A DNA stretch of 64,000 bases from Micromonospora cathayae (GTDB taxonomy: Bacteria; Actinomycetota; Actinomycetes; Mycobacteriales; Micromonosporaceae), in assembly GCF_028993575.1 (NCBI RefSeq), contig NZ_CP118615.1:2294001-2358000 (forward strand), written 5' to 3'. Numbering within the stretch: position 1 is the first letter of the stretch; each line of letters begins with the position of its first letter. A program made the translations under genes and the position numbers. Positions 11,584 through 18,372 of this stretch are shown here, in pieces. Under the pieces are notes generated by a model. The model made no database searches and was not told where the DNA came from. It saw nothing but the letters and a program-made list of their open reading frames with translations.

Positions 11584-12543
11584 ATGATCAGGACCAGAGG
11601 GCTGCGGAAGTCGTTCCGCTCCCGCGCCGGCCGTGGCGCCGGCACCGTCGACGCGGTCCGGGGCGTCGACCTCGACGTCTCCGCCGGGGAGATCTTCGGC
11701 TTCCTCGGCCCGAACGGCGCCGGCAAGACCACCACGCTGCGCATGCTCGCCACCCTCATCGAGCCGGACGGCGGCGAGGCCACCGTCGCCGGAGCCGACC
11801 TGCGCGCCGACCCCGCCGGGGTACGCCGCCGCATCGGGTACGTCCCGCAGGGCGGCAGCAGCTGGGACGAGTCCACCGCCCGGGAGGAACTCGTCCTGCA
11901 GGCCCGGATGTACGGCATCGGCAAGGCCGAGGCGGAGCGCCGGGCGGTACGCGCGCTGGACGCCTTCCAGCTCACCGAGTACGCCGACCGCCGCTGCAAG
12001 ACCTACTCCGGCGGGCAACGGCGACGGGTCGAGATCGCCCTCGGCATCATCCACGAACCGAAGCTGGTCTTCCTGGACGAGCCCACCACCGGCCTCGACC
12101 CGCAGAGCCGCGCGCACATGTGGGACGAGATCCGGCGGCTGCGCGGCGAGGGCATGACCGTCTTCATCACCACCCACTACCTGGACGAGGCCGACGCGCT
12201 CTGCGACCGCATCGCGATCATGGACCACGGGGAGATCGTCGCCGAGGGGACACCCACCGACCTGAAACGGGAGATCTCCGGGGACGTCGTGGTGGTCGGC
12301 CTCGACCCGGCGAACACCGCCGCCGCGTACCGCCTCTTCGACGGCGAGGTGTACGTCAACCGGCTAGAGACCCTCGACGACGGCGGCCTGCGGCTCTGGG
12401 TGGACGAGGGCGCCACCACCGTCCCGCAGATCCTGCGCCGGGTCGACGGCGCCGGGCTGGACCTGCGCTCCATCCAACTGCACCGGCCCAGCCTCGACGA
12501 CGTGTTCCTCACCAAGACCGGCCGCTCGCTGCGCGAGTCCTGA
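11584..12543 (+). CDS. ABC-2 type exporter, ATP-binding subunit (DrrA-like)
   Basis: A 319-aa ATPase starting at ATG 11584 behind a GGAG-like site. Motifs: Walker [13 protein letters not shown]-loop [12 protein letters not shown], signature [14 protein letters not shown], Walker [18 protein letters not shown]-loop TTHYLDEAD. After the ATPase comes the roughly 90-residue C-terminal domain usual in DrrA/daunorubicin-resistance proteins, ending [19 protein letters not shown]. It pairs with the permease gene 46 bp downstream. Such pairs export lipids, antibiotics or polysaccharide precursors; no biosynthetic cluster adjoins, so the substrate cannot be named. Confidence 0.93.
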   Translation: MIRTRGLRKSFRSRAGRGAGTVDAVRGVDLDVSAGEIFGFLGPNGAGKTTTLRMLATLIEPDGGEATVAGADLRADPAGVRRRIGYVPQGGSSWDESTAREELVLQARMYGIGKAEAERRAVRALDAFQLTEYADRRCKTYSGGQRRRVEIALGIIHEPKLVFLDEPTTGLDPQSRAHMWDEIRRLRGEGMTVFITTHYLDEADALCDRIAIMDHGEIVAEGTPTDLKREISGDVVVVGLDPANTAAAYRLFDGEVYVNRLETLDDGGLRLWVDEGATTVPQILRRVDGAGLDLRSIQLHRPSLDDVFLTKTGRSLRES

Positions 12544-12589
12544 CCCGCCGATCCCGACGCCGATCCTGACCGCCCGACGGAGAACGATC

Positions 12590-13345
12590 ATGAAACTCGC
12601 CCGCGACACCTGGCTGATCTTCCAACGTCAACTCCGCCTGCTGCTGCGCAACCCGGTCTGGGTCTTCGTCGGCGTCTTCCAGCCGGTGATGTACCTGCTG
12701 CTGTTCGCCCCGCTGCTCAAGCCGGCCCTGAACGCCCCCACCCAGGCCGCCGCGTACAAGATCTTCGTACCCGGTCTGCTGGTGCTGCTCGCCATCTTCG
12801 GCGGCCTGTTCCAGGGCTTCGGCCTGCTCGCCGAACTCCGCGCCGGGGTGATCGAACGCTCCCGGGTCACCCCGGTCAGCCGACTCGCCCTGCTGCTCGG
12901 CCGGTCTTTGCGGGACGTGGTGTCCCTGCTCGTCCAGGCCGTCATCATCACCCTGCTGGCGCTCGCCTTCGGGCTGCGCGTCATCCTCGGCGACCTGCTG
13001 CTGGCGTACCTGATGCTCGCCCTGATCGCGCTGATGACCTCGGCCGTCTCCTACGGCGTGGCGCTCAAGGTACGCAGCGAGGAAGCCCTCGCGCCGCTGA
13101 TGAACACGGTCGCCCAGCCGGTGCTGCTGCTCTCCGGCATCCTGCTGCCGCTCACCTTCGCCCCCGGCTGGTTGCAGGGCCTGGCCCGGTGGAACCCGTT
13201 CGCCTGGGCGGTCGACGGCACCCGCGCCCTGTTCGCCGGCGACCTCGGCAACGACCGGGTCTGGCAGGGCCTCGGCATCATCACCGTGCTCACCCTGCTC
13301 GCCGTCACCTGGGCCGCCCGCGCCTTCGCCCGCAGCGTCCGCTGA
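12590..13345 (+). CDS. ABC-2 type exporter, permease subunit (DrrB-like)
   Basis: A 251-aa membrane protein with six hydrophobic spans and the ABC-2 permease signature region (LRNPVWVFVGVFQPVMYLLLF near the N-terminus and VLLLSGILLPLTFAPGWLQ before the last helices). It starts at ATG 12590 behind a purine-rich ACGGAGAA site and follows its ATPase on the same strand. It would form the membrane channel of the two-gene exporter. Length is typical of DrrB/NodJ-like permeases. Confidence 0.92.
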   Translation: MKLARDTWLIFQRQLRLLLRNPVWVFVGVFQPVMYLLLFAPLLKPALNAPTQAAAYKIFVPGLLVLLAIFGGLFQGFGLLAELRAGVIERSRVTPVSRLALLLGRSLRDVVSLLVQAVIITLLALAFGLRVILGDLLLAYLMLALIALMTSAVSYGVALKVRSEEALAPLMNTVAQPVLLLSGILLPLTFAPGWLQGLARWNPFAWAVDGTRALFAGDLGNDRVWQGLGIITVLTLLAVTWAARAFARSVR

Positions 13346-13381
13346 GTCGCGTCTGCTCCCGTAGCGTCCGCTGACCCCGGG

Positions 13382-13405
13382 TGCCCGGGTGCCCGGGTGC
13401 CCGGG
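13382..13405. repeat. 8-bp tandem repeat (TGCCCGGG x3)
   Basis: Three exact TGCCCGGG units sit in the 91-bp gap between the convergent permease and O-methyltransferase genes, flanked by degenerate copies (CCCCGGG before, TGTCCGGG after). Each unit is self-complementary in part (CCCGGG), so the RNA could fold, but no T-run follows. Simple slippage repeat. Confidence 0.7.
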
Positions 13406-13436
13406 GTGTCCGGGGGTCCGGGGTGTCCGTGTGGCC

Positions 13437-14090
13437 TCAGCGCACCCGGGCCAGGGTGAGACCGTCGGCGACCGGGAGCATCACCACGTCCACCCGGACG
13501 TCCGCCAGCACCTCGTCGTTGAACGCGGCGATCGCCCGGTCGTCGGCGTTCTGCGGGGCGATCACCCGGCCACCGCGCAGCACGTTGTCCACCACGATCA
13601 GCCCACCGGGCCGCATCCGGGGCACCAGCTCCGACCAGTAGACCGGGTAGCCGACCTTGTCCGCGTCGATGAACGCGAAGTCCAGGTACCGCTCGCGCGG
13701 CAACTCGTGCAACCCGTCGGCGGCCGGCCCGATCCGCAGCTCGACCCGGTCGGCCACCCCGGCCCGCTCCCAGTACCGCCGGGCCACCGAGGTGTACTCC
13801 TCGGAGATGTCGAAGCAGGTCAACCGCCCGCCATCGGCCAGCCCCCGGGCGATGGCCAGCGAGGAGAGGCCGGTGAAGGTGCCCACCTCCACTGCCTGCC
13901 GTACGCCCAACAGCCGGGTCAGGAAGGTCAGGAAGGCGGCCTGCTCCGGAGCGACCTGCATGCCCGCCTCGTCCGGCAGCACCGCCCGGGTCTCCTCGGC
14001 CAGGTCACGGACGATCTCGTCGGGCGGGCTGCCGTGCGCCACCAGGTACGCGTGCAGCTCGTCGGTGAGTGACAGCGACTTCAAGCTCAT
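13437..14090 (-). CDS. SAM-dependent O-methyltransferase (class I, COMT-like)
   Basis: A 217-aa protein matching the Methyltransf_3 (caffeoyl-CoA OMT-like) family. It carries the SAM-binding motif AVEVGTFTGLSSLAIARGL, the metal/substrate segment FAFIDADKVGYPVYW and IVVDNVLRGGRV, all in canonical order. It probably methylates a catechol-type hydroxyl with a divalent cation; the physiological substrate is unknown. ATG start. It is convergent with the exporter permease and co-directional with maf, 170 bp away. Related genes sit near carboxylase clusters in some actinomycetes, which I recall only loosely. Confidence 0.88.
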   Translation of the reverse strand: MSLKSLSLTDELHAYLVAHGSPPDEIVRDLAEETRAVLPDEAGMQVAPEQAAFLTFLTRLLGVRQAVEVGTFTGLSSLAIARGLADGGRLTCFDISEEYTSVARRYWERAGVADRVELRIGPAADGLHELPRERYLDFAFIDADKVGYPVYWSELVPRMRPGGLIVVDNVLRGGRVIAPQNADDRAIAAFNDEVLADVRVDVVMLPVADGLTLARVR

Positions 14091-14156
14091 GATCGGACGC
14101 TAGCCGACCCGCGCCGCCAAACCGGCCGGACCCGCGGACGACCCGCCCCCGGAACA

Positions 14157-14244
14157 CCGGCCAGCCCGGCAGCAGTCCGCCGTCGTTGGCCGGCCAGCCC
14201 GGCAGCATTCCTCGTGCGGCCCGGTCAGGGCCCGGCAGCAGTCC
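14157..14244. repeat. Degenerate repeat of CCGGCCAGCCCGGCAGCA
   Basis: Two good copies (14157-14178 and 14189-14208) and a shortened third (14231-14244, CCCGGCAGCAGTCC) fill the gap between maf and the O-methyltransferase. No gene is visible in these 170 bases. Confidence 0.65.
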
Positions 14245-14259
14245 CGCCGGACGGGCCGG

Positions 14260-14916
14260 TCAGGGCAGCGGTTCGACGGTCTGACCACCTGGCGCGGGCC
14301 TCGTCCACAGCTCGGTGATGTCCACGTCCAGCTCGCCGAGCAGGTTACGCAGCAGCGGCAGGGAGAGACCCACCACCGTTCCGTGGTCCCCCTCGATCCG
14401 CTCCAGGAACGGGCCGCCCAGCCCGTCGATGGTGAAGGCACCCGCCACCGCCAGCGGCTCACCCGTTGCCACGTACGCCGCGATCTCCTCGTCGGTGATC
14501 TCGGCGAAGTGCACGGTGGTGGCGGCGACCGCCTCGACCCGGCTCTCCATCGCCAGGTCGATCAGGCAGTGCCCGGTGTAGAGCACGCCACTGCGACCGC
14601 GCATCCGCTCCCACCGCCGGGTGGCGTCCGCCGCGTCGGCCGGCTTGCCGAAGATCTCACCGTCGAAGGCGAGCACCGAATCGCAGCCCAGCACCAACGG
14701 CCGCTCGCCGACCGCCGGGCGCAGCCGCTCGCACACGGCCAGCGCCTTGAGTCGGGCCAGCGTGACACTCAGCTCGTCCGGCTGGTCACTCTTGACCTGG
14801 GACTCGTCGACCCCGCTGACCAGCACCTCGGGGTCGATCCCGGCGGCCCGGAGAAGCTTGCGGCGGGCAGGGCTCGCGGAGGCGAGTACGAGGCGGAAAA
14901 TCGTCTTGCTCGGCAC
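14260..14916 (-). CDS. maf: Maf family nucleoside-triphosphate pyrophosphatase
   Basis: A 218-aa protein with the Maf fold signatures: RLVLASASPARRKLLRAAG at the N-terminus (Ser-Pro-Arg substrate contact), the invariant GVDES, LGCDSVLAFDGEIFGKP (catalytic Asp region) and the C-terminal IDGLGGPFLERIEGD with LP-LLR. Maf enzymes hydrolyse modified or canonical NTPs (dTTP/UTP class) to monophosphates, a house-cleaning role. GTG start (14914-14916). In mycobacteria maf lies directly beside accE5 and accD5; here about 3.1 kb separates it from the accE-like gene. Confidence 0.93.
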   Translation of the reverse strand: MPSKTIFRLVLASASPARRKLLRAAGIDPEVLVSGVDESQVKSDQPDELSVTLARLKALAVCERLRPAVGERPLVLGCDSVLAFDGEIFGKPADAADATRRWERMRGRSGVLYTGHCLIDLAMESRVEAVAATTVHFAEITDEEIAAYVATGEPLAVAGAFTIDGLGGPFLERIEGDHGTVVGLSLPLLRNLLGELDVDITELWTRPAPGGQTVEPLP

Positions 14917-14945
14917 GCCCGGCAGGGTACCGACTCACATAGACC

Positions 14946-14972
14946 GTCATGTCGCCGGCACGCCGACATGAC
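14946..14972. promoter_or_regulatory. Inverted repeat upstream of maf
   Basis: GTCATGTCG (14946-14954) and CGACATGAC (14964-14972) are perfect 9-bp arms around a 9-bp spacer. The repeat lies 30-56 bp upstream of the maf start and just past the mycosin stop. It could be an operator or, less likely because no T-run follows on the minus strand, a terminator hairpin of the T7SS genes. Confidence 0.4.
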
Positions 14973-14999
14973 CCACCGCACCCGGCCGCTCGCGGGCGG

Positions 15000-16136
15000 T
15001 CAGCCGTCCGTCGAAGGAGATGCCGGGCCCGCCCGGCGTCGCTTCCGGGCCGCCAGCAGCCACGCCGCGCCGCCACCCAGGGCCGCCAGCCCGGCCGTCG
15101 CCAGCAACCACCGGCCGGCCCCACCACCGCCGCCGGTCTCCGGGCCGGCCACCGCCGTGGTCGGGGCCACGTCGACCGGGGCACTCGCGCTCGGCGACTC
15201 CGCAGCCAGTGGCGGTACGTCCGCCGTCAGCGCCGCCACCAGATCGATGACCCCGTACCCGTACTCGTCGTCACGGCCCGGAGCACCCTTGTCGACAGCG
15301 GTGGCGGTGAGCCGGTGGGTAACCTCCGCCACCGACAGGTCCGGGTACCTCGCCCGGATCAACGCCACCGCGCCCGCCACGATCGCGGTGGCATCGGAGG
15401 TGCCGGTGCCCTTGCGGTACTTCCCGTCGATGCTGGTGCTGTAGATGTCGGTAGCCGGCGCAACCACGTCGATCTCTCGCCCGACCACCGAAACCGCCGC
15501 GTGGTTGCCCTTCCGGTCGACCCCGCCGACCGCGATCACCCCAGGATGCCGAGCCGGATACCCCACCACAAAGTCCTCGGGCTGGTTACCGGCCGCAGCC
15601 ACCACCACGATGTCCGCCTTCAACGCCGCATCAATCGCATCCTGAAGCCGAGCACTCGATCCCGCCGTTGATGGAATTGCGATAACGTCGGCGCTATTGG
15701 ATGTGGAGTATTCGAGAGCAGCGGCAAGGCTGTCGCTATCTCCATGTTCATTCTCAATCCTACCGAGGATCGGCAGGATTCGTGCCTGAGGCGCTATACC
15801 GAGGGCTCCACGGTTCTCGCCTGAACCATGTGCCGCAATTAGGCCAGCCATGCCGGTGCCATGGCTGCTCCGGTCCTGGCGACCGTCGCCAGAGCCACCG
15901 TTGACGATGTCGGTTCCTGCTAGCAGGTTCTTACGCAGGTCAGGGTGAGGATCGACGCCGGTGTCAGGTACCGAGACGACTATGCCTTCACCCTTAGTGA
16001 TGCGATGAGCTTCGGCAACCTTGAGGTAGCGGAGATGCCACTGGTCATTGCGAATTCGATCCGCGTGCGCGGGTGCGGCTGGCAGAACGACTGTTGCTAC
16101 CAGAACCAGCGTCGCCAGGGCAGCGCGGAACCTCAC
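15000..16136 (-). CDS. mycP: Mycosin-type membrane-anchored subtilisin protease (type VII secretion)
   Basis: A 378-aa S8 protease with signal peptide (residues 1-26, cleavage near AHA), catalytic Asp58 (VPDTGVD), His92 (SSHGTGMAG), Asn184 (AAGN) and Ser247 (GTSDATA). A Gly-rich stalk and C-terminal transmembrane helix (343-363) ending in RKRRR follow, which is the mycosin (MycP) architecture. Mycosins process ESX substrates and stabilise the secretion channel. The GTG start overlaps the TGA of the PPE-like gene (GTGA), so translation is probably coupled. No EccB/C/D/E genes are in the window. The 5' half of the gene is visibly less GC-biased than its neighbours. Confidence 0.9.
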   Translation of the reverse strand: MRFRAALATLVLVATVVLPAAPAHADRIRNDQWHLRYLKVAEAHRITKGEGIVVSVPDTGVDPHPDLRKNLLAGTDIVNGGSGDGRQDRSSHGTGMAGLIAAHGSGENRGALGIAPQARILPILGRIENEHGDSDSLAAALEYSTSNSADVIAIPSTAGSSARLQDAIDAALKADIVVVAAAGNQPEDFVVGYPARHPGVIAVGGVDRKGNHAAVSVVGREIDVVAPATDIYSTSIDGKYRKGTGTSDATAIVAGAVALIRARYPDLSVAEVTHRLTATAVDKGAPGRDDEYGYGVIDLVAALTADVPPLAAESPSASAPVDVAPTTAVAGPETGGGGGAGRWLLATAGLAALGGGAAWLLAARKRRRAGPASPSTDG

Positions 16137-17515
16137 CGGTTGAAGCCGATCGCCGGCCCGGGGTCGATCGGACCGTCCTCGTCTGGCGGGCGGACTACCG
16201 GCTCTACCCCTCGATCGATCTCCCAGGGGTTGTCTGGGTCCCAGCGTCGTGCCTCGGTGTCGTCATGGTTTCGCCGGCTTGGTCGAGCCGCCGGACCGTA
16301 GCCAGGCGCGCCGCCGGAGGGGACGCCATGCATTCCATTGATCGACGGTCCTCGTCCGACGCCGGGCCGGGAACCGGCGGCACCGGTAGGCGCAGTACCG
16401 GCAGCACCACCGCCGATCACGCCACCGACGGGGTTCACACGCCGGGGCTGGGCCGGTCCGGGAGCCGGTTGGCCGAGACCCATCCCGGGGGTACCACCGA
16501 TCAGTCCGCCTGGCGGCATCGGTCGAGGGCCGTTCGACGGGATGCCGCCTGCGGAGGGCCGATTCGACGGGCCGACGTGGCCGTTGCCACGGTTCGGGGC
16601 GGCGTCGAGCGGACCGCGTGGAAGAGGCCCTGAGGCTGATGGCACAGGTGGAACGAGACCAGGGCCGATGCTTGGGTTAGGAGAAGCCGTCGGAGGCGTG
16701 ACGGTCGGCATGGTGGGATTCGCCTGAGGCGGCAGTAGACCAGGGCCAGCCCCGCCGAGAACCGGGCCGAGGTTCGGCGCAGTCGGCGTGGACACAGGGC
16801 GCACAGTCGAGGGCGAGCCCCCCAAAGGACGCGAAGATGTGGAGGCAGAAAGTGGTGCCGGAACGATCGGGGGGATGATTGGCGGGGTTCCGCCGCTATA
16901 GGCGTCCGTGATTGAGGGATCTTTACCCGACCAACTCGGCTTGGGTGGCGGTGGTTTTAGCATGGCTTGGGCTTGTTGGAGTTCACCGCTGAGGCCGTAC
17001 ATCAGAGTCCGGGCCCGAATGTTCAACTGCTCCAGGTCGTCGTCGCTGACCGGTGGCTGGACGTTCGTCGGCCGTCCGACCCGGGGCAGGGGACGCTGCT
17101 GCTGGAGCGACTCCTCGTACGCCAGCTTGATCCGGTTCTTCTCCTCGAACTGGTCGAAGAGCTTCTTCAGCTCGGTACGGGTGCTGCTGATGGCCGAGGT
17201 GGCGGCGGAGAGCGCGTTGTAGTTGGCGACGGAGGCGTCGTACGTGCTCTGCACGCGGCCGATGAGTTCGTCCAGTTCGGCGAGGTACGCGCGGGAGGCG
17301 GCGCTCTTCTCCGGCGGCCACGCCTCGGCGAGCCCGCGACGGTACTCCTTGAGTCGGCTGAGGTGGGTCAGCGCCAGTTCGCTGGTCTTGCGCCATCCGG
17401 TGACTTGACGCCAGTGGTTGTCGGTCCGCTGGTCCTGGATGGTGGCCCACATCGTGACCACGTTCATGTTGTTCCAGTTGGTGAGGCTGGACGTCGGAGT
17501 GCCCGGTTCGTTCAT
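16133..17515 (-). CDS. PPE/WXG-like type VII secretion-associated protein with Pro-rich tail
   Basis: A 460-aa protein from the ATG at 17513-17515, which overlaps the preceding stop (ATGA). Residues 1-190 are predicted helical, with a W-rich start (NWNNMNVVTMW, DNHWRQVTGWRKTSELAL) and long amphipathic segments, like ESX substrates. Residues about 200-460 are a Pro/Gly/Ser-rich low-complexity tail ending GPAIGFNR. No database name can be given with certainty. Between a smaller helical partner and a mycosin, a role as T7SS substrate or surface protein is likely. The tail-coding DNA has weaker third-position GC bias than flanking genes, consistent with a variable region. Confidence 0.75.
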   Translation of the reverse strand: MNEPGTPTSSLTNWNNMNVVTMWATIQDQRTDNHWRQVTGWRKTSELALTHLSRLKEYRRGLAEAWPPEKSAASRAYLAELDELIGRVQSTYDASVANYNALSAATSAISSTRTELKKLFDQFEEKNRIKLAYEESLQQQRPLPRVGRPTNVQPPVSDDDLEQLNIRARTLMYGLSGELQQAQAMLKPPPPKPSWSGKDPSITDAYSGGTPPIIPPIVPAPLSASTSSRPLGGSPSTVRPVSTPTAPNLGPVLGGAGPGLLPPQANPTMPTVTPPTASPNPSIGPGLVPPVPSASGPLPRGPLDAAPNRGNGHVGPSNRPSAGGIPSNGPRPMPPGGLIGGTPGMGLGQPAPGPAQPRRVNPVGGVIGGGAAGTAPTGAAGSRPGVGRGPSINGMHGVPSGGAPGYGPAARPSRRNHDDTEARRWDPDNPWEIDRGVEPVVRPPDEDGPIDPGPAIGFNR

Positions 17516-17967
17516 GGTCGGACCTCCGCCGCCGTGCTGGTGCTGGGATCGGGCACCACCGGGGCGGGCGCGGGCGGGGGCTGGTTGGCCTGGGCGGTGC
17601 GCAGTGCCCGTTCGACGTCCGAGACCCGGGCCTGGGCGAACGCGTCCGCGCCTTCGTACTGCTTGCTGATGCTGCCGGCGGCGTTGGCGAGCCCACCGGT
17701 GTAGTTGGCCAGGTGGTACACCTCGTTGGTGGACCGCTGCTGGACGTCCTGGTGCGCGCGCAGGAAGTCGACCAGTTCGCCGAAGGCGGCGCACGGCGCG
17801 GGCAGCGGCACCGACATGTCGTCGGAGATGTACGCCAGGTGGGGCGCGTAGTTCTTGCGTACCTCTGCCTCGAGCTTGTTGGCGAACTCCCGCATCTGCC
17901 GGATGTCGGCTTCGATGTCGCCGTAGCCCCGCAGCCACCTGGGCCCGAGGTCTTCCTCAGGGATCAT
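17512..17967 (-). CDS. Small helical type VII secretion-associated protein
   Basis: A 151-aa protein starting at ATG 17967. The central portion (residues 15-120) reads as two long amphipathic helices (IEADIRQMREFANKLEAEV and LVDFLRAHQDVQQRSTNEVY), followed by a Pro-rich tail. It is a first gene with 4-bp overlap to a PPE-like gene and then a mycosin, so it probably forms a helical hairpin partner like ESX WXG100 proteins, although no clear WxG motif is visible. Probably secreted or chaperone-like; function not demonstrated. A run of C's and Pyr-rich sequence precedes the start on the plus strand, i.e. a purine-rich GGGAGGGG site on the coding strand. Confidence 0.72.
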   Translation of the reverse strand: MIPEEDLGPRWLRGYGDIEADIRQMREFANKLEAEVRKNYAPHLAYISDDMSVPLPAPCAAFGELVDFLRAHQDVQQRSTNEVYHLANYTGGLANAAGSISKQYEGADAFAQARVSDVERALRTAQANQPPPAPAPVVPDPSTSTAAEVRP

Positions 17968-18068
17968 CGTCCCCTCCCCCCTGTCACAACCCGGTACCCC
18001 AGAGTGAGGTTAATGGGTGGTTGTGACAGTCGGCAGCCCCACACCCGGGCGCACGCCACGGGTGCCGG

Positions 18069-18281
18069 TCAGCGGGGCAGGCCGGAGGCGCGCCAGGCGC
18101 CCGGGGCCGCGACGGGCGGCATACTGCCTGGTCGGCCGCTGCGTGCCCAGGTGGAGGGCGCTGCGGGGGCGGGCGCGGCGGTCGGCCGGGGCCGGACGAC
18201 GAGCGCGCCCACCAGGGCGGCCAACTCCTCGGCGGTGGGAACTCCCCGGACCACCCGGAAGCGAGGCTGTTCGACGGACAT
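18069..18281 (-). CDS. Acyl-CoA carboxylase epsilon subunit (AccE-like)
   Basis: A 70-aa protein. The N-terminal RVVRGVPTAEELAALVGALV and the C-terminal PGAWRASGLPR are the two conserved ends of actinobacterial AccE/PccE epsilon subunits; the middle is a Pro/Ala linker. The epsilon subunit bridges the alpha and beta subunits and raises carboxylase activity. Normally it lies directly after the beta-subunit gene, but here that gene (26821-28404) is 8.5 kb upstream, with many unrelated genes between. On the minus strand it is followed 101 bp later by the T7SS genes. ATG start. High-GC small ORFs can be spurious, but the two-ended match is convincing. Confidence 0.85.
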   Translation of the reverse strand: MSVEQPRFRVVRGVPTAEELAALVGALVVRPRPTAAPAPAAPSTWARSGRPGSMPPVAAPGAWRASGLPR

Positions 18282-18372
18282 GTGTCAAGCGTACGCGTCG
18301 GCAAGTTGACCTATCCCGCATAGTGGCGTGCCGGCGGTGTGACAGTGCGCTGCGCCGGGTACCGTCTCGGCA

